DNA from: Pleodorina starrii
Taxonomy: Eukaryota > Chlorophyta > Chlorophyceae > Chlamydomonadales > Volvocaceae
Assembly: GCA_030267565.1 (NCBI GenBank)
Contig: BRXU01000018.1
Span: 806,001-870,000, forward strand
Length of the DNA stretch: 64,000 bases
Direction of reading: 5' to 3'
The notes under the pieces: generated by a model
The model's input: the letters and a program-made list of their open reading frames with translations, nothing else
Databases searched by the model: none
What the model was told of the DNA's origin: nothing
Part shown: piece by piece, positions 13,458-24,591 of the stretch
Layout: every line of letters starts with the position of its first letter
Position numbering within the stretch: position 1 is the stretch's first letter
Made by a program: the position numbers and the translations under genes

Positions 13458-14289
13458 CCTGCAAGACACACTGCTGGTACTTCGGTGCCTCCTCCAAGCC
13501 ATATGCATTGTTCTGGGTCCCCACCGAGTGCAGCAAATTTGTGGCATTCCCATGGGCATTTCCCCTGCACCCTTCATTGCTAACCTCTTCCTCGCCTGGT
13601 ACGAGTATTCCTTTCTTATGCAGTACCACACCGCCTCAGCCATGGGTAAGTTGGTACTGGAAGCCTTCAAGTGGACCAAACGCTACCTCGACGATCTATG
13701 CTCCCTGCGGAACCGCTTCCTTGCGTCCCTGCTCTTTCGCTGGAACGGCCCTCACGTCCACCACGAGCACGGACTGCACGGCATATATCCCCCGGAGCTC
13801 GACATCCCCACTCAGCACCATCCCCACTTACCAGACGGCCAACTCCCTTTCCTCGACATCCTTTTGGTGCATCAGGAGCACGACCACTGCAGTCGCTATA
13901 GCACATACCTGTATGATAAACGAGTCCAACCCGCATTTGCCGCAGTTCGCCTGTCGCGCTTTGTGCATGCCTCTTCGTGTGTCAACGAGGGCGCCAAACG
14001 CAACATTTTTGTTAGCCAATTCCGGCGCCTACAACGCATCATTCTTGACGCCGAAGCATTCATCACAGAAGTTGCCATGCTCATGTTTTGCCTCTTTCAA
14101 CAAGATTACCCACGTTTACGCCTCGAGGCCCAGTGTGCGCAGCAGGTCATCCTATGGCCGGACCTCTTCCATGTCCAACGCAAAAACGGTCTCAAGCTCA
14201 CCGACCGCATTCTTGCCGCATTTGGCGCCCTCCGGACACGCCAACCCCCACCCCCACCGCACCCCTTCTCGCAGCGCGTCCCCCGTTAA
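13431..14289 (+). pseudogene. RT palm and thumb of the Penelope-like element, second frame
   Basis: Continues the reverse transcriptase after the frameshift. It contains CGIPMGISPAPFIANLF (RT motif B region) and KRYLDDLC (motif C, with the two catalytic aspartates at codons 13690 and 13693). A Penelope-type C-terminal extension follows (PFLDILL, then FVHASSCVNEGAKRNIF). The stop at 14287-14289 is the natural end. This frame is formally open upstream to 10756, but that part is a proline/serine/threonine-rich shadow of the true frame and is not counted. The break could be a mutation, an assembly error or, less likely, programmed. Confidence 0.78.
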
Positions 14290-14406
14290 CCTCCCCTAAC
14301 CATCCCACACCGCAGGGGTCAGCATGCATCGGCCCCTCCGGTGCGCGGTATGGCGGGAACCTCCTCAGGCCCCGTGCCGCACCGTGTTTTGTGCGTATGC
14401 ACGTCG

Positions 14407-14452
14407 CCCAACTGTAAGGCGCCGTACTTCGGTACGGCTCGTTACAGCTGGG
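14407..14452 (+). other. Strong hairpin at the 3' end of the Penelope-like element
   Basis: Perfect outer arms CCCA/TGGG and CTGTAA/TTACAG enclose a GGC/TCG internal loop and a GCCGTAC/GTACGGC stem closed by a TTCG tetraloop, about 17 base pairs in all. The left arm contains TGTAA (14413-14417), the usual polyadenylation signal of volvocalean algae. The structure lies about 120 bases after the RT stop. It may be the 3' RNA structure recognised by the element's own reverse transcriptase, a 3'-end processing signal, or both. The structure is read directly; the role is inferred. Confidence 0.7.
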
Positions 14453-15389
14453 TGCTCAAATACTCAGCTTAGTTTATGCATCTTTCTTTCTTTTAGTCAT
14501 TCCCGTAGGCACTTTGTGTAGGATCGCACCGCATATCATACCATGCTCCCCCAGCAAATGCTTCAACGATGCTCACAAAGCCGCCACGTTGCCCTTGCCC
14601 CTTACGCATCGACGAATCGCAACGCTACCGCGCTGGTCTGCCGCTCAGGTAAGCATCCTCAGTTCCGATAGATGTTGCTGTTGCCAGTTCTGACAGCTTA
14701 GAGGGTGGGATTTTCGGGTTTTTTAGAGCAAGCACGCGCATACCAGCTTTTCAGCTTTTGGACACTTCTACAGCGCTAATTTTACGATTGGTACACATGT
14801 CTACAACATCGCACCGCACAAAATGCGGTGCGGCTTCGTCCGAGGCGGCTTGCAACACTTCCGACACCGACAAGATGCTGGGTCAAGCAGCAATGTCGGT
14901 AAAGTTTGGGAATGGGTGGGATAACATTAACAGTTCCGGAGGTTCAGCGGCTGTCGCAGCTTGATCATCAACGTCCGCAGTGACTCATTATTTTATAAAG
15001 GAGCATATCACTCCCTGAACCCCCCGCCCCCACCCCATCCCGGCATCACGACCTGTTCCTCCCCTCTCCGGGTACCAGCCAGTCACACCCCTCTTCACAG
15101 GACGCGCGGCCAGCGCCCCCCCCCCCGCAAAGACGCCGTCTTCCCTTCCCCCGAAATGCCGTCACACATTCTCCTGGAACCCTCACCCTCACGCTCACGC
15201 TCACTCCCCTCATCTTCCTCTCCAGGGTGACGGATACTGCGCGCGACGGCTGGCACCCGCGAGTCACCGCCGCTGCCCCACCCACCCACCCACCGAACCA
15301 TCGAACCGACGTCTCGGCGGGAACCAAGTTTCCACCCACCGACCCACCACGCCCCCCCCCAGTGCCGGCGCCGGTGCCGCCACTACTGG
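14453..15389. other. Intergenic, no gene seen
   Basis: Separates the Penelope-like element from the LRRC9 stop codon. The left part (to about 15.0 kb) is less GC-rich, unlike the adjacent exons; the right part is C-rich and presumably holds the LRRC9 3' untranslated region. No open frame with recognisable content was found. Confidence 0.5.
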
Positions 15390-18300
15390 CTATTTGTAGC
15401 CGGCTTGCGGCCGGCCGGGCGACGCCCCCGGGCCCTTGCGCAGCGTGCCGGTGCCCCCCAGCGTCGGCGCCCCCGTGCCGCGCCCTGCCAGCGACAGCCC
15501 CGCCGCGCCGCCGCCCGCGTTGCCGCCGCCCAACACCACCGCCGCGCCGCGGCCCGCCACGCCGCGGCTGCCAACCTGCAGGGGTGCATACGTGCGGGGT
15601 GGAGTTGGGGGCTTTGGGGGGAGGTCGGAGTGGGGGGGGGGGAGGGCAGCTCAAGACCACACACGCGCGGCGCGGCGCATGGATTCGGTTGCGCCAGTTT
15701 TGGGTTGAAACAAGGTGGTTTCGACCCGGCGGCGAGTCACCCCTAGAACTTCCCTTCCCAGTGTCTCAAGCCCCACGGCAATACCAACGGCCTCTCTCGG
15801 CAAGAAGCAGCCCCTGGCCCTGGCCTACCCGGGGATACAGTAACCCAACGCCCCTCAACCCCGTCCCCCGCCCCCCCCCGCCCCGGCCACCCTCCCCCCC
15901 GCCACCTCGCCTGCTGCACTCCGTTGGCCATGCCCGGCCACACGCTGGCTCCTCCGCCGCCGCCGCCCTGCCCGCCCGCTGCCGCTGCGATGCCCACCCC
16001 CTCCAGCCCGAATGACGCCGGCCCCGTCAGCACAAGCGTGTTGGACTGGATGGAGGGCACCGAGCCGGCGCCACCCGACTGGGCAGAGGAGCCGTAGCCG
16101 GGCGCCGGGGAGTTGGTCACACCTGCTGAGGGAGAAGGGAGGGGAGGGGTGGGGGAAGGGAGGGAGGGGGTTAAAAAGTATGACAATCCAACCAGGCAAC
16201 AGGCTGGCAAACGCAGTAAAGTTGTAGGAGTCAGCCGCCGAGGGGGGAGGGGAGGAGGGGTTGAGGCAACAGCAGCGGCGGTAGGCCGTGGAGCGGGAGG
16301 GGGTGTGAGGGGGCGAGGTGGGGGCGTGGGACACGGAAGGAGGGAATGGGTGCTACATGGAATGGGTGCGTGCGACACAGCACAACACAGCACGACACAG
16401 CCGCGGGGGGCGGGGGCCGGGGCCCGGGGGCGCACCTGAGAAGTCGATATTGGTCATCTTGATGGGCTGCTTGCCGCCCGGCCCCAGGGAACCCAGCCCC
16501 GAGCCAGACACCTGCCCCCCACCGCCACCGCCGCCTCCAGCTCCTGCTCCTCCTCCGCCGCCTCCCGCGCCTCCTCCCGCCGTCATCGCCGCCAGCATCG
16601 CCTCCGTGGGGCCGCCGGGGCCAATGGACCCCCCAGGCATCAGCGGTATGAAGGAGGGCACGGCGCTGGGCGGCACCATCCCCATTCCCATCCCCATCCC
16701 CATAGCCATCCCCATGGCCATGCCCGGCTGGCCCTGCGGCGCAAAGGCCTGTTCCGCGTAATCGCGCTCCTCCACCGTCACCGGCTTTGGGAGGGGGCGG
16801 TGGGGTGGGGTGGGGGGGTGGCAAGGCGAAGCGGAGAGGGGGTTGGGGTGTTAGGGTTACGAGTGCGATGCGTGTCGTTGGCACGGGTGGTTGCAGCAAC
16901 CAACCGACCGACCGGCCGGGCCCTCCTCCCTCCCGAGATGGATGGATGATAACGATATACTCCAGGATTGGGGTGTGGGCGGGGGCGCAGGGCGGGGGTG
17001 CAGGGCCCCGGCGCGGTCGATCGATCACAGATTGGGTGGCGCGGGTGGCTCATGGCGGGGGACATGGACCGGTTGGGAGGTGGAGCGCAGGTACACACAA
17101 AGGACAATCGGACAATCGGACATAGGATCTGTCCACAGCTCCGCACACGTAGCGCAGAGCAGCGCACCGGCCTCTGCAGGCTTCGCATGGGCCGCAGCCC
17201 GACCCGACCCGGCAAGGCAACAGAGCACGCAAGCTGCGAAGGCGGCGCGCACCCCGCCTCAAATCCCACGAACCTCGCCCCCCCTCCCCCGCCCTGACCC
17301 CCAAACGAACCACCACACGCGCCCCCAGCCCTCCCCCACCATCCCTCCCTCCCGCCCCCCACCCCCTCCCCCCCGCCTCCCCACCTCACCTGCTGGTCCA
17401 GCACCTGCAGTCTCGGGCACCTGGCCACCACCATGGGCCTGTATGAGTTCTTCCTGCTGAGGGGGTTCCCCGCCAGGGTCAGCTCCATGCGGCCACTGAG
17501 GGCGGACAGGCGCTCCAGGTCGGCGGGCTCGGAGATGCGGTTGGAGCCGACGTGGAGGGCCTGGGGGGAGGGGGAGGGGGAGGGGGAGGGGGAGGGAGGG
17601 GGGGCGGGGGTGGGGGGTGTTTTGGGGGAGGGGGAAAGGGAGTGGGGGGAAGTGGGTGGGTGGGTGGGTGGGTGGGGGTGGGGGGTCCAGTGTAAAACGG
17701 TTCGTTCAACACCAACGACCGACAACGACCGACAACGCTCACACCTAACCCTTCCCCCCCCACACACACATATACCCCCCACACCTTTCCCCCCTCCCCA
17801 CCTCCCACACACGCACCTGCAGCGTCCTGCACACGGGGTGGAATCCGTGCAGGCTCCGCAGTCCGTTCTCCTCCAGTCTCAGCTCCCTCAGTCGGGGCAG
17901 CCCCTGCAACGCGTCCATGTCGATGTAGCGGATGCGGTTGCGGTCCAGAACCAGCTCCTGAAGGGGGGAGGGAGGAGGGGAAGGGGGGAAGACACGAGGG
18001 GCGGCATGACGCGCCGGGTTCGGGTGGGGGTGGGGGTTCGGGTTCGGGTGGGGGTGCGTGGCTCCCCGACTGTTCTGCCATCACTTACCCCTGGCCCCTC
18101 CCTGCCTTCTCTCAACATGAACCGGCACCAGCCAGCAAGCGTGTGCGCTTTGAGGCGCTGTGTTTTTCCATGCCCCGCTTCCCCCGCCCCCCCCAACCCC
18201 CTAAAAACCCATTTTCCTTCCCTACTGTCCTGCCTCCCCTACTGTCCTCCCACCCGCCCCCATGCCACACGTCTGTCGGCCTGTCAGGGTACCGGTCATG

Positions 18301-21300
18301 CCTCTTTTGGACTTTCATACAGCAAACCTCCCAATCCGCCTGCCCTCCCCCTCCCCTCATCCCCCATCCCCCCATTCCCCACTCCCCATCCCCTCATCCC
18401 CCCTCCCCCCAATGTCACCCCCACCTGCAGGTTCACCAGCCCATCCAGCCCCTCTATCCGGGTGATTGTCCGTTTGGCCTGCCGGAGAACAGACCTGCGC
18501 GGTTTCGAGTCCCGTCAGTTGCCCCCAGCAGCAGACTGGCGATGGAGGACGGACCTGGTTAACCACCCAGCGGTGAGGAGACCTGAAGCGGGGATGGGGG
18601 CGGGAGGGTAGGCGGCGGAGGTGGGTGCGGGGGGAGGGGGGAGGGGGCAGGGGGGGGAGGGGGGAGGCGAGAGGGGGGGACGGAGGGGGGGAGGGGGGTA
18701 GGGGGAGGGGGGAGGGGGGTAGGGGGTGGAGGGAGGGGGGGTGAGGGGAGGAGAGGGGGGGAGGGGGGGGGGGAGGGGGAGGGGGAGGGGGGGGGGGAGG
18801 GTGGGAGGGGGGAGGGGGTCGAGGGGGAGGGGGGAGGGGGGGGGGAAGGGTGGGAGGGTGTGGAGGGGGAGGGGGAGGGGGGGAGGGGGGGGGGGGAGGG
18901 GGAGGGGGGGAGGGGGGGGGAGGGGGGGGGGAGGGGGGAGGGGGGGAGGGGAGGAGGGGGGGGGAGGGGGGAGGGGGGGGGGGGGGAGGGGGGGGGGGGG
19001 AGGGGAGGAGGGGGGAGGGGGGAGGGGGGGGGGGGGGGGGGGGAGGGGGGGGGGAGGGGGGGGGAGGGGGGGGGGAGGGGAGGGGGGGAGGGGGGGGGAG
19101 GGGGGGGGGGGAGGGGGGGGGAGGGGGGAGGGGGGGGGGAGGGGGGAGGGGGGGAGGGGAGGGGGGGGGGGGGGGGGGGGGAGGGGAGGGGGGGGGGGGA
19201 GGGGGAGGAGGGGGGGGAGGGGGAGGGGGGGGGGGGAGGGGGGAGGGGGGGGGGGAGGGGGGAGGGAGGGGAGGGGGGGGGGGGGGGGAGGGGGGGGGGG
19301 AGGGAGGGGAGGGGGGGGGGGGGAGGGGGGAGGGGGGGGGGGGGAGGGGGGGGAGGGGAGGGGGAGGGTGGAGGGGGGGGGAGGGGGGGAGGGGGGAGGG
19401 GGGGAGGGGGGGAGGGGGGAGGGGGCTGGGGGGCGGGGAGTCCGTGCGCCCAAGGGGGTACGGAGGGGGGGGGGGAGGGGGGAGGGCGGGGAGGGGGGAG
19501 GGGGCGGGGGGAGGGGGGATGGGGGGGCGGGGGAGGGGGGATGGGGGGGAGGGGGTAGGGAGTGGGGGGAGGGGGAGGGGGGAGGGGGGAGGGGGGAGGG
19601 GGTGCAGGGTGGAGGGGGAGAGGGGAGGGGGAAGGGGGGAGTGGGGAGGGCGGGGGCGGGGGGATGGGGGAGGGGTTGGGAGGGGGGAGGGGGGAGGGGG
19701 AGAGGGGGGGGGGGAGGGGGATGGGGGGGAGGGGTGAGGGTGGGGGAGGGGGAGGGGGGAGGGGGGGGGGGAGGGGGAGGGGGGAGGGGAGAGGGGGTGG
19801 AGCGAATAGGGAGGTGAAATGGGGGGTGCTCAGGGTGGTAAGGATTACCAAACAACCGGCAACAGGCGACATGAAACAGAGGAACTGAAAGAGATGAAAG
19901 CGCTGCGCTCCATCTTCTTCCTCCCAACCTCTCACCCAGCACTACAGCACCACAGCACCACAGCACCTCCCGCCCCCCGCCCTCCCTTACCCCACCCATC
20001 GCCTTGCGCTCTTTCTCTCTCCCACAAGAGAGCAATTGATTACGGTACCTCAGTACTCAGCACTGGCAGCTAGCCCACCCACTCCGCTGCGATACCGGTA
20101 TTTTCTTTTTACCCACCTGCAGGCTGGGAAATGCGTCCAGCGGCAGGTAGCCCCCCAGCGGCTGCCCCGCCGCCTGCTGCCTCGCCGCCAGCGCCCGCAC
20201 CAGCTCGGGGTTGCGCTCCAGCATGCGGCCCGAGGCGAAGCTGCAATCCTCACCCAGCCGGTTGTTGTTGAGGCGGAGGACAATCAGGTGGCGAAGCAGC
20301 GCGAGGGCTGGGGGGGGGAGGGAGGAGGGGGCAGGGGGAGGGGGCAGGGGGCAGGGGAAGGGGGGAGGAGGGATTACCGGCAGGGGGGAGGGGGGGAGAT
20401 TGTTTGTGGGGAGTGAATTGCGAGGGGGAAAGGAGGAGGGGCGGAGGGGGGACAAAGGGGTTGAGGAAGGGAGCCCAGGGCGTGATGGAGGGAGGAGAAG
20501 GGCGGTGGAGGGCGGCGGAGGGAAGGGGGAAGGGTTTCCGCCCTCCCAACCCCGCCACAGCCCCCACCCACCCCGCCCCGCCCACCCCTGCTGCCCACTC
20601 ACCCGACACGTCAGTCAGCAGGTTGTTGTCCAGATTGAGCTCCTGCGGGGTGGGGGTGGGGGTGGGGGCAGCGGGTGCGGGAGCGGGGGCGGGATGGCGT
20701 TGCGTGACGAGGTTACCGGTCAGGGGGGTGTTCCTGAGGCGCCGGGGAAAGCCCGGCGGTGCGCCTCGTGGGGGGGGGGGGAGGGGTAAGAAAAAGGATA
20801 CCGCAGCGAAGGGGGTCCAAAGAAGAAAACCAGACCGCGCCCTGAACTCCACTCAGCCCCCGGCAGGCAGGCAGGCAGGCAGAAAAGCACACGCGCAGGA
20901 AAGCTGGAAAGCAGTCAAGCGGCGCGGTTGCTCTCGCCAAGTCCACACCCCAGCCAGTCCACGCGGCCTACGGTAGCCCCACAACCACCACCACCAGCAC
21001 CATCACACGAGACACGCCCGCAACCCCTCCCCCCCTCCCCCATTCGCCCCCACTCCCACGCGCCCGCCGACCCATGGGTCATCCACTCGCCCCTCCTCCC
21101 CGTCCCCAGAACGCCCCCCCAACCCACCCCAACCCACCCATTGCCAGGTTCTGGGTCACGCCCCCGCTCCCCCCCGCTGCGACATCTCCCCTATTATTAA
21201 CCCTCCCCCTCCCCCCCAACCCCCTTCCCCCCGTCCCCACCCCTTCCACTCCCCGCCCCCGCCCTAACCTGCAGCCCCTCCCCCCTCCCACCCCTCCCCC

Positions 21301-24300
21301 CGTCCCCCCCTCCCCCCCCCCGCCCCCCCTTACCTGCAGCCCCTCCAGATCCTCCATCAGAAACACCACCCCCACGTCCCGTATGCGCAGTCCGGAGCAG
21401 TCCAGGTCGCGGATGCGGTCAAACAGCCGGTGCCCCAGCCGCTCCTCCAGAAAGTCCGCTGTCAGTCGCCCCGCGTACTTGTTCTTGGCGGCTGCCACCT
21501 CGCTGGGGCTCACCGCCACACCGTCGAGCACCTGACAGTCACGGGAAGAGGGGGTGGGGGGGGGTTGAAGAGTGAATTTGCAAGGAGTAAGATACCGCAG
21601 CGAAGGGACGGAGACCGGGGAGGGGGGGCGGGGGGCATGGAAGTGAAGCCAGGACGCCCGGCACGAGGCGCACGGGGAGGGGGTATAATGGTCCAAAGGG
21701 GATGAGCGGGGGGTTGGGGTGGGGAAGAAGAGGAAAGGGGGTACGAAGGACGAAACGGCAGACGGAGGGAGGAGCCGAGGCGACGTTGGCGTGCGGGAGG
21801 GGGTGGGTAGAGGTGGGGGGGGGGGAGGCGAGACGCACCCCTCGGGGCGGGACGGGGCGGGGTGTGTGACACGCACGCGAAGCGAAGGTTAACAACGGCG
21901 GTGGCGGCGTGTTGCCCCGCCCCCCACGGCGGGTGATGGTGGTGATGGTGATGGTGAGGATGATCAGAGGTGCACCTACCCTAGGTGCTGTGTGTGAACC
22001 GCCATCAGTACCTACTTCAGTGGCAATATTGGACACCACTCGAATACACCACCCGAAGACACCACCTGACATCATCCGACATCCGACACCACCCGACACC
22101 CGACATCCCACAGGGGGTGCGGCTACCAGCTGGCATCAACAGCATCGTCGCCAACCGCCAACTGCCAACCGCCAACTGCCCCTACCTTGAGTTTCCGTAC
22201 ATGGAAGATGACGTACAGCCGGTAATCGTCCGACACCGCCGCGGCGGCGGCCGCCGCTGCCACCGACGCGCCCGCGCCGGCCTGAGCGCCCGAGGGCCCC
22301 ACGCCGCCGCCGCCGCCGCCCGAGGGCCCCAGGGCAACCCCACCGGGATACACCCCCCCGCCGCCACCGCCGTTGGCGGCGGCGGCGGCCGCCGCCGCCG
22401 TCACGGTGTTGCTGGCTGCGGCCGCCGCCGCCGCCGCTGCCGCCGCCGACGCCAGGCTGCCCGCCAGTGGGTTCCCCGCCAGGTCCAGGATGATGAGCTT
22501 GGGCATGTCTCGCAGCCGCTGGACCTCCCGAAGCTCCGAGATGCGGTTGTTGCCTGAGGGGGGGTGGAGGGGGGTGGGGCGGGAGCGGGGGCGGGACAAA
22601 TGGGAAGAGGGGAGGGCTGAAAGAGGAAGGGCAGGAGGGGGGCCGGGATGGGGTAGGAAGGAAGGGAGGGGAGGGGAGAGGCGGGGTTAAGTGGCTCCGG
22701 GCCGGCAGGCCGGCAGGCCGACAACCCGGCGGGGGGGGGGGCGCAGTTCTCCCCCACCACCCACCCCACCGTCCCCCCTCTCACACACCTCCAAACACCC
22801 CCCTTCCTCCTTTGAACCCCTTTTCTCCCGCATCATCCAGCATCATCTTTATTACCCCTCCCCCCCTCTCCCCCCCCCTCCCTGGCGCCCACCCGCGTAC
22901 AGCTCCAGCAGGTTCGTGAGCCTCTCCGCCCCCGCCAGACTGGCCAGCTCGTTGTCCTCCACACTCAGCTGGACAAGGCCCGTCAGGCCGGTCAGTGCGT
23001 CCAGGGAGGCCAGCCTGGGGGCAAGGGGGGGCGGTGGAGTGGCGGGGGGAGGAGGGGCGGAGGAAAAGAGATAATAAAGGTGATGCGGGATGAGGCCTTC
23101 ACATCAGGTTAAACCCTCCCCACCACCACACACGCAATTAAGCACCGACTCCACCGCCTCAGCCCCAGACCAACCCCAACCCATACTCTACACCACTCAG
23201 CCCACCCTCTCTCCCCCTCCTCCCTTCCCGCCCCCGCCCCCCCCCCACCCCCAAACGCCCCTCGCAGGCCGCTCACCTGTTCTGCCCCAGCTGCAGCTTG
23301 CGCACCCGCGTCAGTCCCCCCAGCCCCACCAGGCTGCTCACTCGGTTGGCCTCCAGACTCAGCTCCTCCAGGGACCGACACCCCTCAATGCCCTCCAGAC
23401 TGCTGATCTCGTTGTCGGCCAGGCTGACGAGATTGGGGGGTGGGGTGGTGGTGGGTGGCGGTGGTGGGGGCGGGGAGGGAGGGAGGGGAAGGGGGGAGAG
23501 GAAGAGGGGGTTAACATGGACGGGCAGGGTGACGGGCGGGGGGAAGTAGACCCGAGGGGGTACTGAAGACGAACAGCGGGGGGAGTAAGCGAGGGGGAAG
23601 GGGGAAGGGAGAGGGGGAGGAGGGGGAATGATGAGGGGGCCTGCCCCCGGGGGGAGAGGCTGTCAGGGTTGGGCGGCACGGGGCTGAGAGGCTTGGGCTC
23701 GTGCCGTAGTCAGGTGCCGTACCCAAAGGGGGCGGGGGTTCCGGCGTCACTCAGGGGGCCTGGGAGAGACTCGCATCCAGGCGCCACACACACACACACA
23801 CACGTACACACGTGCATGCACAACCGCACTCCCACGCACGCACGCACGCACGCACGCACCATCGCTGCGGTTTCGTCTTTCTTAGGATATTAACCCCCCC
23901 ACCCCCACCCGCACCCCCCCTCCAATACCCCCTAAATGCATGCATGCATATCATGTGCCGCAATCACGTCGCGCCCGCACCTGGCCCTCTTGAGTGAGGT
24001 GAGGGATACAAGCTGCTGCAGCCGCCTGATGTGCATTCGCTCCAGGGATAGGTCCGTGATGGAGCCGGGGTCGGTGGGGGCGGCGGCGTCTGTGTGTTTT
24101 GTTTGGGGGGGGGGGGGTAATGGGGCACGGGAGGGGGAAGAGGGCGGGAGGCGGAGGTGGAGGCTGGCATGGGGCGGACATGGGTTCACAGCCGCAGGCG
24201 CCGCGAGGATAACGAGCCCCTCACCCTGCCCTCACCCCCAGGATACATACACACACCCCACCGCCCAACACCCTACCCCTGCTGGCCGCCCCCTCCCCCT

Positions 24301-24554
24301 TCCCCCCTCCCCCCTGCCCCTTTCCCCCTCCCCCCTGCCCCCTCCCCCCTCACCCGCCAGGCTGCCGTTGCCCCTGGACGCCACCGAGCCATGCTCCAGA
24401 ACCATACCCAGCGTCACCGCACCCGCGTGCTCGCCGAACCGCTCCTTCTCCTCTGCGCTCACCGCCCGACCGTCGAACCTGCAGGCAGGCAGGCAGGCAA
24501 GGGGTTGGGTGTAGCGGGTGGGCACCCAGGGTTCAAGGCAGGCAGCCAGGCAGC

Positions 24555-24591
<37 letters not shown>

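Larger units (their letters stand above)
11040..14452 (+). mobile_element. Penelope-like retroelement with N-terminal GIY-YIG (Chlamys/Naiad type)
   Basis: It lies between rotatin and LRRC9, on the opposite strand to both. Coding content in order is a GIY-YIG nuclease, a Penelope-type reverse transcriptase, and a C-terminal thumb/extension. In classical Penelope elements the GIY-YIG domain is C-terminal; the permuted order seen here is the one described for Chlamys elements of green algae and Naiad elements of animals. The reading frame is broken once near 13.43 kb. The right limit is set at a strong hairpin at 14407-14452 and the left limit at the last in-frame stop (11037-11039) before the coding frame; both true ends are uncertain. 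No terminal repeats or target-site duplication were recognised. Confidence 0.8.

Noticed and set aside
10592..15000. Hammerhead ribozyme of the Penelope-like element
   Set aside because: No CTGATGA...GAAA core with matching stems was found on either side of the coding region by reading.
18515..20035. Long poly-Pro/Ser open frames (minus) and poly-Gly/Arg frames (plus), up to about 500 codons
   Set aside because: Produced entirely by the (G3-8A)n tract; there are no domains, and the tract lies inside an LRRC9 intron with good borders on both sides.
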